Assembly: GCA_965235095.1 (NCBI GenBank)
Contig: OZ249405.1
Length of the DNA: 64,000 bases
Reading direction: 5' to 3' (one strand)
From: Fontibacterium abundans
Lineage (GTDB): Bacteria > Pseudomonadota > Alphaproteobacteria > Pelagibacterales > Pelagibacteraceae
In this document: positions 26,335 through 33,976 of the stretch, in pieces
Position numbering within the stretch: position 1 is the stretch's first letter
How the letters are laid out: each line of letters starts with the position of its first letter
The notes under the pieces: generated by a model
Told to the model about the DNA's origin: nothing
Databases searched by the model: none
The model's input: only the letters and a program-made list of their open reading frames with translations
Position numbers and translations under genes: made by a program

Positions 26335-27408
26335 ATGAAAAAAGATTTAACATTCCTTGGAATCGAGACTAGTTGCGATGAAACTGCTGCATCAGTTGTA
26401 AGAGAAGATGCTGAAGGAAATGTTAAAATATTATCAAACGTGGTCTCAAGCCAAGTTGATGAACATTTAAAATTTGGAGGAGTGGTACCAGAAAACGCTG
26501 CAAGATCGCACGCTGAAAAAATTGATATTATAATAAAAAAGGCCATAGACGATAGTAAATGTAAATTTGAAGAATTGGATGGTGTTGCAGCAACGGCGGG
26601 TCCTGGTCTGTTAGTTTGTTTAATGGTTGGCTTAAGTGCTGGAAAAAGTATTGCAGGAATTTTAAAAAAACCATTTCTTGCAATTAATCATTTGGAAGGT
26701 CACGCGCTTACTCCGAAAATTTTTAATAAAATAGACTTTCCTTATCTTCTGCTTCTAGTCTCTGGAGGTCATACACAATTTTTGATTGTTGAAGGAATTG
26801 GAAAATATAAAAGAATTGGCACAACCATTGATGATGCTCTTGGAGAAACTTTCGACAAAACAGCAAAGATGATTGGTCTTGAATTTCCAGGTGGACCAAA
26901 AATTGAAAAGCTTGCAGAAAAAGGGAATGAAAAAACTTATGTTCTGCCGAAACCAATATTAAATCATCCAGGATGTAATTTATCTTTTGCAGGATTAAAA
27001 ACAGCAATCTTGCGATTATTATCAAAGATAAAAACCGAAAAAGATAAAGAAAATCTTGCAGCCTCTTTTCAAAAAACAATTAATGAAATTCTATATATAA
27101 AATGTAAATCAGCCATGCTTGAATTTATTTCTAAATACAAAAAAGATAAAAAAGTTTTTGTAATATCTGGTGGCGTTGCTTCAAATAAAAGTATTAGAAA
27201 TAATTTAGATAAATTAAGTAAAGAAATGGGTTTTAAAAACTTCTTTCCTCCCATTGAACTTTGTAGCGATAATGGAGCGATGATTGCTTGGGCTGGAATT
27301 GAAAGATTTAAAAAAGGAATTGAAGATGATCTTGAGGTTCTTGCAAAACCAAGATGGCCTTTAGATCCTGATGCCCCTTTTTTAAAAGGAGCTGGAGTAA
27401 AATACTAA
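26335..27408 (+). CDS. tsaD: tRNA threonylcarbamoyladenosine transferase TsaD
   Basis: Transfers the threonylcarbamoyl group to A37 of ANN-decoding tRNAs (with TsaB and TsaE). ASKHA-fold protein with GIETSCDETAAS at residues 9-20, metal-binding His119 and His123 in NHLEGHALTP, SGGHTQFL, and a C-terminal SDNGAMIAWAG. 357 residues from the ATG at 26335; an ATG seven codons upstream is possible but gives an unlikely N-terminus. Confidence 0.95.
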   Translation: MKKDLTFLGIETSCDETAASVVREDAEGNVKILSNVVSSQVDEHLKFGGVVPENAARSHAEKIDIIIKKAIDDSKCKFEELDGVAATAGPGLLVCLMVGLSAGKSIAGILKKPFLAINHLEGHALTPKIFNKIDFPYLLLLVSGGHTQFLIVEGIGKYKRIGTTIDDALGETFDKTAKMIGLEFPGGPKIEKLAEKGNEKTYVLPKPILNHPGCNLSFAGLKTAILRLLSKIKTEKDKENLAASFQKTINEILYIKCKSAMLEFISKYKKDKKVFVISGGVASNKSIRNNLDKLSKEMGFKNFFPPIELCSDNGAMIAWAGIERFKKGIEDDLEVLAKPRWPLDPDAPFLKGAGVKY

Positions 27409-27466
27409 TTTTTGAATTATTTATTTTAAAAAATCATTGATTTATATGGATAAGTTTGGCTTTGTT

Positions 27467-27495
27467 TTGACACGGACACCTCTTAAAAATACAAA
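27467..27495 (+). promoter_or_regulatory. Predicted sigma-70 promoter upstream of the EVE gene
   Basis: TTGACA at 27467-27472 and TACAAA at 27490-27495 with a 17-base spacer, a near-consensus housekeeping promoter. Transcription would begin around 27502, only a few bases before the ATG at 27505, giving an almost leaderless transcript for the EVE gene and perhaps acs. Confidence 0.5.
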
Positions 27496-27504
27496 AAAAT
27501 TCAT

Positions 27505-27918
27505 ATGAACTACTGGCTAGTAAAATCAGAACCCTCGGTATGGTCATTTAATGACCAAAAAAAAATAGGTTCTAAAGGAACTGTTTGGGATGGAGTTAGA
27601 AATTATCAGGCTGCAAATTATTTAAAACAAATGAAGTCTAATGACCTTTGTTTTTTTTATCATTCCAATGAGGATAAAAAAATTATTGGAATAGTTAAAA
27701 TTATTAAATCAGCATTTATTGATCCGACAGATAAGGAAGGAAAATTTGTGGCAGTCAAAGTTGCTTACTATAAAGATTTAATAGAGCCGGTTTCACTTGC
27801 CGCTATAAAAGAAAATAAGGAAATTTCCCACTTACCTCTTATAAAACAGAGCAGATTGTCAGTAATGCCTATAGATTCAAAAAGCTGGAAAATAATATGT
27901 AAGATGGGTAGAATTTAA
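27505..27918 (+). CDS. EVE-domain protein
   Basis: Small PUA-like EVE domain protein of 137 residues, the fold that reads modified bases in DNA or RNA. The opening NYWLVKSEPSVWSF, the KGTVWDGVRNYQAANYL segment and FFYHSNEDKKIIGIVKI are typical of bacterial EVE proteins of the thymocyte nuclear protein 1 group. 24 nt upstream of acs; no restriction genes are nearby, so a nucleic-acid-binding housekeeping role is more likely than defence. Confidence 0.88.
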   Translation: MNYWLVKSEPSVWSFNDQKKIGSKGTVWDGVRNYQAANYLKQMKSNDLCFFYHSNEDKKIIGIVKIIKSAFIDPTDKEGKFVAVKVAYYKDLIEPVSLAAIKENKEISHLPLIKQSRLSVMPIDSKSWKIICKMGRI

Positions 27919-27942
27919 AAAATAAAAGGGAATTAGGGATTA

Positions 27943-29880
27943 ATGAGCGACAAACTTTTCAAAGTGCCTGTGGATTGGGCAAAAAACTCTTACGTTAACC
28001 AATCGTCATATGAGGCTAAATATAAAGAGTCTATTAATAATAATGAAAAATTTTGGGCTGATGAAGGAAAGCGAATTCATTGGTTTAAACCTTACACAAA
28101 AATTAAAGAAGTAACTTACAGCACAAAAAAGGTTTCTATTAAATGGTTCTATGATGGAACCACTAACGTTTCTTACAATTGTATTGATAGACATTTACCA
28201 AAAAGAGCAAAACAAACTGCAATTATTTTTGAAGGAGATGATCCAAAAGAATCTAAAAATATTACCTATCAAGAATTAAGTGATGAGGTTTGCAAGCTTG
28301 CAAATGGATTAAAAGAAATTGGAATTAAAAAAGGTGATCGAGTTACAATTTACATGCCGATGGTTCCTGAGGGCGTTTACGCTATGCTCGCTTGTACTCG
28401 AATTGGAGCAATTCATTCTGTAGTGTTTGGCGGTTTTTCTCCTGACTCGATTGTTAACAGAGTTTTAGATTGTAAATCAGAATTTGTAATTACAGCCGAT
28501 GAAGGATTAAGGGGTCAAAAAGTTATTCCTTTAAAGAAGAATGTTGATGAAGCATTAAAGAAATGCCCCGATGTTAAAAAATGTATTGTTCTAAAAAGAA
28601 CTGGGGGCAACGTACCTTTCGATTCAAAACGTGATGTTTGGTATCATGAGTTAACTTCTAAAATGTCTACAACATGCAAACCTGAAGAAATGAATGCGGA
28701 AGATCCATTATTTATTCTTTACACATCAGGATCTACTGGAAAACCAAAAGGGGTTTTACATACAACAGGTGGTTATTTAGTTTATGCTTCGATGACTCAC
28801 CAATATATTTTTGATTATAAAGACGGAGATATTTATTGGTGTACTGCAGACATTGGTTGGGTGACAGGCCACAGTTATATTGTATATGGTCCGCTATCAA
28901 ATGGAGCAACAACTTTAGTATTTGAAGGAGTTCCAAGTTATCCTGATGCAAGTCGTTTCTGGCAGGTAATTGATAAACACAAAGTAAATATTTTCTACAC
29001 AGCCCCAACTGCGCTTAGAGCCTTAATGCGTGAAGGGGATGCGATGGTAAAAAAGACAAGCAGAAAATCACTTAAACTTTTAGGTTCCGTTGGTGAACCC
29101 ATTAATCCTGAGGCTTGGATTTGGTATCATAAAGTTGTGGGCGACTCTCGTTGTCCAATCGTTGATACTTGGTGGCAAACAGAAACGGGTGGAATTTTAA
29201 TATCTCCTCAGCCTGGTGCTGTTGATTTAAAGCCAGGATCAGCAACAAAACCATTCTATGGAATAAAGCCTGCTATTGTTGATGATAAAGGAAATGAACT
29301 GAGTGGTGCTTGCGAGGGCAGATTATGTATGTCGGACTCTTGGCCTGGGCAGATGCGAACTATCTATGGAGATCACCAAAAATTTATTGATACTTATTTT
29401 TCACAACATGATGGTAAGTATTTCACAGGCGATGGATGTAAGAGAGATGAAGACGGATATTATTGGATTACAGGTCGAGTGGATGATGTCATTATTGTAT
29501 CAGGTCACAATCTTGGAACCGCTGAAATAGAAAGCGCATTCGTTGCGCATCCAAAAGTTGCTGAAGCAGCGGTAGTTGGCTACCCACATGATATTAAAGG
29601 TCAAGGCTTATACTGTTATGTAACTTTAAAAATTGGTGAAGCAGGATCTGATGCTTTAACAAAAGAATTAAAAGATTTAGTTAGAAAAATTATTGGACCA
29701 CTTGCAACACCTGATCTTATTCATTATACGCCGGGTTTACCAAAAACTAGATCTGGTAAAATCATGAGAAGAATTCTTCGAAAAGTTGCTGAAAACCAAT
29801 TTGAAAATCTTGGCGATACTTCAACGCTTGCAGATCCGACAGTGGTACAAAGTTTAATTGATAATAGATTAAACAAATAA
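27943..29880 (+). CDS. acs: Acetyl-CoA synthetase (AMP-forming)
   Basis: Activates acetate to acetyl-CoA via acetyl-AMP. Motifs: YTSGSTGKPKGVLHT (ATP/AMP loop), DTWWQTETGG, the YFTGDGCKRDEDGYYWITGRVDDVI hinge region (in two parts around residue 490-515), and PKTRSGKIMRRILR, whose Lys is the regulatory acetylation site in the family. 645 residues, full length. The sodium:solute symporter at 30.8-32.9 kb may supply its substrate. Confidence 0.96.
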   Translation: MSDKLFKVPVDWAKNSYVNQSSYEAKYKESINNNEKFWADEGKRIHWFKPYTKIKEVTYSTKKVSIKWFYDGTTNVSYNCIDRHLPKRAKQTAIIFEGDDPKESKNITYQELSDEVCKLANGLKEIGIKKGDRVTIYMPMVPEGVYAMLACTRIGAIHSVVFGGFSPDSIVNRVLDCKSEFVITADEGLRGQKVIPLKKNVDEALKKCPDVKKCIVLKRTGGNVPFDSKRDVWYHELTSKMSTTCKPEEMNAEDPLFILYTSGSTGKPKGVLHTTGGYLVYASMTHQYIFDYKDGDIYWCTADIGWVTGHSYIVYGPLSNGATTLVFEGVPSYPDASRFWQVIDKHKVNIFYTAPTALRALMREGDAMVKKTSRKSLKLLGSVGEPINPEAWIWYHKVVGDSRCPIVDTWWQTETGGILISPQPGAVDLKPGSATKPFYGIKPAIVDDKGNELSGACEGRLCMSDSWPGQMRTIYGDHQKFIDTYFSQHDGKYFTGDGCKRDEDGYYWITGRVDDVIIVSGHNLGTAEIESAFVAHPKVAEAAVVGYPHDIKGQGLYCYVTLKIGEAGSDALTKELKDLVRKIIGPLATPDLIHYTPGLPKTRSGKIMRRILRKVAENQFENLGDTSTLADPTVVQSLIDNRLNK

Positions 29881-29881
29881 T

Positions 29882-30049
29882 CTAAAAATCGTAAGTTATT
29901 CCTTTAGTCTCCCAGTCTCCATAACGAGTGGGTTCTAATCCCTTTGGTCCATTAATTTCTTTTTTATTTTTTATTTGATGATTATTTTTTTTTCTCTCAT
30001 CAGCTTCTTTTAAAGATTGCTCAGCAATTTTTTTGAATTTTTCATTCAT
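29882..30049 (-). CDS. Succinate dehydrogenase assembly factor 4-like protein (DUF1674)
   Basis: A 55-residue protein with a lysine-rich N-terminal half and the C-terminal motif EINGPKGLEPTRYGDWETKG ending in ITYDF, the hallmark of the SDHAF4/DUF1674 family. In mitochondria and some bacteria SDHAF4 binds flavinated SdhA and protects it during assembly. No sdh genes are near. It follows the 30053-30676 gene by three bases in the same direction and ends one base after the acs stop, convergently. Confidence 0.82.
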   Translation of the reverse strand: MNEKFKKIAEQSLKEADERKKNNHQIKNKKEINGPKGLEPTRYGDWETKGITYDF

Positions 30050-30052
30050 AAT

Positions 30053-30676
30053 TTAATCTATTTTTTGAATTAACTTTTCAAAATCTCGGCAAACATTATT
30101 CCATTTATTAATCATGGAGTTAACTACTATCTCTTTATCAAGATTTTTTAATTCATCTGCAATCGGTGACCAGTAAATTAGTGCTTGTGAACTTTTGTCA
30201 AACGGATTTGAATTACAAAAAGTTGCCCAGTTAATTTGTTTAAATCTTTTATCAAAGTCTTGAACAGCATTATCGTAAATATCATCAGTGAGACCATTTT
30301 TTTTCTCGCTTAATAAAATTTTGTGGTAAATTTTTTTTGCCTCTTCAAATTTTTGATAATTTTGATTTTTGTAAAGGTAGGAAAAAATATAAAAAGAAAT
30401 ATCTTGAACCGATATGACAAAAATATTCCATCTAGAAATATTGATTGATTTTAAATAATTTTCATCTTTAAAAGCTTTGATGTAATTACCGCCAATTCGA
30501 GTTTGCAAATATCCATACAATGTATTTTGGGTTACATGTGCAGATCTTTTATGAATGAATTCATTAATTAATTCTAAATTTGTTAACTTCTTCTCACCCA
30601 CCACCAATCTTTTTAATGAGCTTAGTAAAAAATCAAAGGATACACCCTCGAGTTGTTTTATATATTCTTTAATCAT
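30053..30676 (-). CDS. Conserved alphaproteobacterial protein of unknown function
   Basis: Soluble, largely helical protein of 207 residues. I recall similar proteins in other alphaproteobacteria, sometimes labelled esterase without support; no Ser-His-Asp motif or other catalytic signature is visible. The most striking segment is HVTQNTLYGYLQTRIGGNY near residues 48-66, followed by INISRWNIFVISVQDISFYIF. It probably shares a transcript with the SDHAF4-like gene and is divergent from the symporter genes across a region rich in palindromes. Confidence 0.65.
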   Translation of the reverse strand: MIKEYIKQLEGVSFDFLLSSLKRLVVGEKKLTNLELINEFIHKRSAHVTQNTLYGYLQTRIGGNYIKAFKDENYLKSINISRWNIFVISVQDISFYIFSYLYKNQNYQKFEEAKKIYHKILLSEKKNGLTDDIYDNAVQDFDKRFKQINWATFCNSNPFDKSSQALIYWSPIADELKNLDKEIVVNSMINKWNNVCRDFEKLIQKID

Positions 30677-30677
30677 A

Positions 30678-30766
30678 AAAAGTTAATATTTATAACGTTT
30701 TTTAAGTAAAATATTAACTTTTAATTAATATAAAATTCAATTAGGGTTTGCTTAGTTAATATTAAC
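30678..30766. promoter_or_regulatory. Repeated AGTTAATATT palindromes in divergent regulatory region
   Basis: A 14-bp perfect inverted repeat (30678-30691 and 30709-30722, AAAAGTTAATATTT / AAATATTAACTTTT, spacer 17) is followed by a 12-bp perfect palindrome GTTAATATTAAC at 30755-30766. AGTTAATATT or its complement thus occurs three times between the divergent starts at 30676 and 30788. They look like operators for a dimeric regulator of the symporter and/or the leftward gene. A second dyad CTTAGTT/AACTAAG (30751-30776) encloses the palindrome and leads into a strong AGGGGG ribosome site. Confidence 0.5.
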
Positions 30767-30787
30767 AATAACTAAGGGGGATAACAT

Positions 30788-31057
30788 ATGGCATCGCCAA
30801 AACAAGAAGCCCATTGGGCAGCGACCAGAAGCCTTATGATCATAACAATGTTGTTATGGTTTTTTTTCGGAACTGTTGTTTTCGCCTTCGGTGAACAAAT
30901 AAACCACATCAAGTTTCTAGGATATCCGTTAGCCTATTACATGACTGCGCAAGGATCGTTGCTTGCGTTTGTTATCATGATTTTTTGGTCTAACAATAGA
31001 CAAGAAAAAATTGATAATGAGTTTGGTTTTTCCGACGTCGACAGGGAGGATGATTAA
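30788..31057 (+). CDS. DUF4212 small subunit of sodium:solute symporter
   Basis: Two-helix membrane protein of 89 residues of the DUF4212 family, the small partner encoded directly before VC_2705-type sodium:solute symporters. Typical are WAATRSLMIITMLLWFFFG, the second helix AYYMTAQGSLLAFVIMIFW and a charged C-terminus. A strong Shine-Dalgarno (AAGGGGG) precedes the ATG. Two bases separate it from the large subunit. Confidence 0.9.
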   Translation: MASPKQEAHWAATRSLMIITMLLWFFFGTVVFAFGEQINHIKFLGYPLAYYMTAQGSLLAFVIMIFWSNNRQEKIDNEFGFSDVDREDD

Positions 31058-31059
31058 AT

Positions 31060-32895
31060 ATGGCACAAAAAAGTAAATTTATACAAGACCTACCAAAAAT
31101 TTATGGAATCTACACATTAGGGTTCCTTGGATTTTTTGCCTTAATGGCATTCTTTGAAACGCAAGGTATGGGTGCAAAAACTATCGGAATATTATTCGTT
31201 AGTTTCACGATCCTAATATATGCAATCATCGGCTGGCTTTCTAGAACAGCTCAAGTGGAAGCGTACTATTTAGCTGGAAGGCAAGTTCCAACCGTATTTA
31301 ACGGGATGGCAACAGCTGCTGACTGGATGTCTGGTGCATCATTTGTAGCAATGGCTGGTGGTATATACTTTGGTGGATATACTTACATGGCTTTCCTAGT
31401 AGGTTGGACAGGTGGTTACGTGTTAGTGTCATCACTAATGGCTCCTTATCTTAGAAAATTTGGCTGCTATACAGTTCCTGATTTTATTGGAACTCGATAT
31501 GGTGGAAACTTTTCAAGGTTCTGCGCGGTATTGGTGTTACTAATCGCATCGTTTACTTATGTGACAGCTCAAATCAACGCAACAGGTACAATTGCATCAC
31601 GTGCATTAGCGGTACCTTTTGAAGTTGGAGTTTGGGTTGGTCTAATAAGTATTCTTCTATGTTCAATGTTGGGTGGAATGAGATCTGTGACTTGGTCACA
31701 AGTGGCTCAGTACATTGTTTTAATTATAGCTTATTTAATTCCAGTATTCTGGATGAGCTGGAAATTAGGACACATTTTCCCACACATTTCAATGGGAGGA
31801 ACGGTTGAGAAAATAGCAACTTTGGAAGCTCAGTTTGGATTGATAAAAAATTCACCTGATGTTTTAAAAGCAGCAGGAGTTCCTGCGGGATTATTATCTA
31901 TGTCAGTACCACACTCGGGGGTTCCTGAGGGTGCAATGGCAGCATGGAAATATATTTCGCTTGCACTTTGTATGATGATTGGAACGGCTTCGTTACCACA
32001 CATCTTAATGAGATACTTCACTACTCCATCTGTAACTTCAGCTAGAAGATCAGTGGGTTGGTCGTTGTTTTTCATCTTCTTGCTTTACTTCTCAGCTCCG
32101 ATGCTTGCAACTTTATCAAAAATTCAGTTGCTTGATCCAACTCTTCCTACTGCAATTATCGGCAAAAAAATTGTTGATGTGCAGGCAATAGAGTGGGTGA
32201 AAAACTGGAGTGCGGTTAAGCAAGTATATATTGCTGACTTTAACAAAGATGGCATACTTCAATTGAACGAATGGTTCATGAGAGATGACGTGGTGGTATT
32301 AGCGACTCCTGAAGTTGCTGGATTACCATACGTGATTTCTGGATTAGTTGCTGCGGGTGGACTGGCTGCTGCTATGTCAACTGCGGATGGACTTCTTCTT
32401 GCAATTGCAAATGCTATCTCTCACGACATCTACTATAAAATGATCGATCCAAAAGCGAGTGTTGTAGCAAGATTAACAGTAGCACGAGTACTGTTAGTGA
32501 TTATTGGTGCTGCCGCCGCTTATATTGCTGCTATGAGACTTACGGGTATCTTAGGAGCGGTTGCTTGGGCGTTCGACTTTGCGATGTCTGGTTTATTCTG
32601 GCCACTAGTTTTAGGAATATGGTGGAAGAGAGCAACTCGTTCAGGCGCAATAGCAGGAATGTTGGGTGGACTTGTATCAGGTACTTGGTACCTAATATAC
32701 GTTGGACCTACATTCATGAATCAAACTCCATGGTTAGGAATTGATAATTTAAGATTTGGAATTATCGGTGCTAGCGTGAGCTTGGTTGCTATGGTGGTTG
32801 TAAGTTTACTTACAAAACCTGAAGGTGCTGCGATTCAGCAGATGGTTGATGATCTTAGGATTCCTTCCGGAAAAACAATCATTAAGCATAGTTAA
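31060..32895 (+). CDS. Sodium:solute symporter large subunit, probable acetate/short acid permease
   Basis: Polytopic SSS-family permease of 611 residues, of the VC_2705 type that pairs with DUF4212 proteins. Family features include YYLAGRQVPTVFNGMATAADWMSG near residue 65-90 and GLAAAMSTADGLLLAIANAIS in the sodium-site helix. A loop between helices contains DFNKDGILQLNE at residues 393-404 (32236-32271), a complete EF-hand calcium-loop pattern. acs lies 1.2 kb upstream, which together with the relation to ActP-like permeases suggests acetate or similar monocarboxylates; the substrate is inferred. A hairpin terminator follows. Confidence 0.9.
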   Translation: MAQKSKFIQDLPKIYGIYTLGFLGFFALMAFFETQGMGAKTIGILFVSFTILIYAIIGWLSRTAQVEAYYLAGRQVPTVFNGMATAADWMSGASFVAMAGGIYFGGYTYMAFLVGWTGGYVLVSSLMAPYLRKFGCYTVPDFIGTRYGGNFSRFCAVLVLLIASFTYVTAQINATGTIASRALAVPFEVGVWVGLISILLCSMLGGMRSVTWSQVAQYIVLIIAYLIPVFWMSWKLGHIFPHISMGGTVEKIATLEAQFGLIKNSPDVLKAAGVPAGLLSMSVPHSGVPEGAMAAWKYISLALCMMIGTASLPHILMRYFTTPSVTSARRSVGWSLFFIFLLYFSAPMLATLSKIQLLDPTLPTAIIGKKIVDVQAIEWVKNWSAVKQVYIADFNKDGILQLNEWFMRDDVVVLATPEVAGLPYVISGLVAAGGLAAAMSTADGLLLAIANAISHDIYYKMIDPKASVVARLTVARVLLVIIGAAAAYIAAMRLTGILGAVAWAFDFAMSGLFWPLVLGIWWKRATRSGAIAGMLGGLVSGTWYLIYVGPTFMNQTPWLGIDNLRFGIIGASVSLVAMVVVSLLTKPEGAAIQQMVDDLRIPSGKTIIKHS

Positions 32896-32906
32896 AAATC
32901 TATTAC

Positions 32907-32934
32907 TCATGGGGCGATTTTACTCGCCCCATGA
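32907..32934 (+). terminator. Hairpin terminator after the symporter
   Basis: Perfect 11-bp stem TCATGGGGCGA (32907-32917) / TCGCCCCATGA (32924-32934), loop of six, starting 12 bases after the symporter stop. It is among the most GC-rich short stretches in the window. The T run after it is weak, so termination may be partial; the next gene starts 16 nt later. Confidence 0.8.
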
Positions 32935-32949
32935 TATCTTCAAAAATCA

Positions 32950-33291
32950 ATGTCACCTTGGATTTATTACTTTGATTATATTTTAGGAACCATCATGTGG
33001 ACATTAATTGGCAGATCTGCCATGTCCCTCTTTCAAAGAGAAGACTCTAGTTTTTTTTTCATGAAAATATTCGTAAAACTTACAGATCCTATTTTGCGCG
33101 TATTTAAAATAATAACACCGAGCTTTCTAATTCCAATCTTTGTGCCTTTGTATGTAGCTTGGTTCTTTTATATGTTTAGATTTTACTTTATGCCTTGGGT
33201 GCTAGGCTATTCAGTCATGGGTATGCTTTCATTTCCATTAGAAAGTGAATTTACATACTTTTTAACAAACTTGTTTAAAAAGCAGTTTTAA
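32950..33291 (+). CDS. Conserved membrane protein, YggT-like
   Basis: Membrane protein of 113 residues with about three hydrophobic segments. The opening YYFDYILGTIMWTLIGRSAMSLF and the internal KLTDPILRVFKIITPSFL resemble alphaproteobacterial YggT-related proteins, in which the TDPxLRxxR/K stretch is typical. Function unknown. It precedes rpe by about 20 nt in the same direction. Confidence 0.65.
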   Translation: MSPWIYYFDYILGTIMWTLIGRSAMSLFQREDSSFFFMKIFVKLTDPILRVFKIITPSFLIPIFVPLYVAWFFYMFRFYFMPWVLGYSVMGMLSFPLESEFTYFLTNLFKKQF

Positions 33292-33310
33292 ATTTCTTAA
33301 ATTCATTTAA

Positions 33311-33976
33311 TTGTGTGCTGTGGCACAAAATATAAAAATATCACCATCTATTCTATCAGCTGATTTTAGTATTCTGGGTGATGAAATTAAAAGTTTAGAA
33401 CAGGCTGGCGCAGATTTAATTCACATTGATGTTATGGACGGCCACTTTGTTCCAAATATTACAATGGGGCCTCCCATTATTAAGATGGTTAGAAAATGTA
33501 CAAAACTTCCATTTGATGTGCATTTAATGATCTCTCCTGTTGAAAAATATATTAAAGCATTTGCAGATGCAGGTTCAGACATTATTACCATTCACCCTGA
33601 AGCAACTGATAATTTAAAAAGAGCTGTTGGCACAATTAAATCTTTGGGGAAAAAAGCGGGGGTTTCTTTAAATCCTAAAACACCCATTAGTGCTTTAATG
33701 GATGTTATTAACGATATTGATCTTATTTTAATTATGAGTGTGAACCCTGGCTTTGCAGGACAAAGTTTTATGAGTGAAGTTCTTCCTAAAGTAACCGAAC
33801 TTAGAAAAATGATTAACGATAAAAAACTTAAAATTGATATTGAAATTGATGGCGGAATTAACTTTGAAACTGCACCCCTTGCAGTAAAGGCGGGTGCTAA
33901 TATCTTAGTATCTGGAACAACTATTTTCTCTGGTTCCTTAAAAGATAATATTCAAAAATTAAGAAATTGCGCTTAA
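33311..33976 (+). CDS. rpe: Ribulose-phosphate 3-epimerase
   Basis: Interconverts ribulose 5-phosphate and xylulose 5-phosphate. TIM barrel with SPSILSADFSILGDEI, HIDVMDGHFVPNIT, PFDVHLMI, MSVNPGFAGQSF and IEIDGGINFETAP carrying the metal and phosphate ligands. 221 residues from a TTG at 33311; a GTG at 33320 is an equally good start, and no ATG is available. Head of an rpe-heparinase-purH run, an arrangement I recall from other alphaproteobacteria. Confidence 0.95.
   Translation: MCAVAQNIKISPSILSADFSILGDEIKSLEQAGADLIHIDVMDGHFVPNITMGPPIIKMVRKCTKLPFDVHLMISPVEKYIKAFADAGSDIITIHPEATDNLKRAVGTIKSLGKKAGVSLNPKTPISALMDVINDIDLILIMSVNPGFAGQSFMSEVLPKVTELRKMINDKKLKIDIEIDGGINFETAPLAVKAGANILVSGTTIFSGSLKDNIQKLRNCA

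Noticed and set aside
26723..27079. 118-codon open frame on the minus strand
   Set aside because: Entirely antisense to tsaD and composed of Leu/Phe-rich low-information sequence typical of antisense AT-rich frames.
27505..27918. EVE protein as part of a defence system
   Set aside because: No restriction, methylase or nuclease genes nearby; it is followed by acs and looks like a housekeeping EVE protein.
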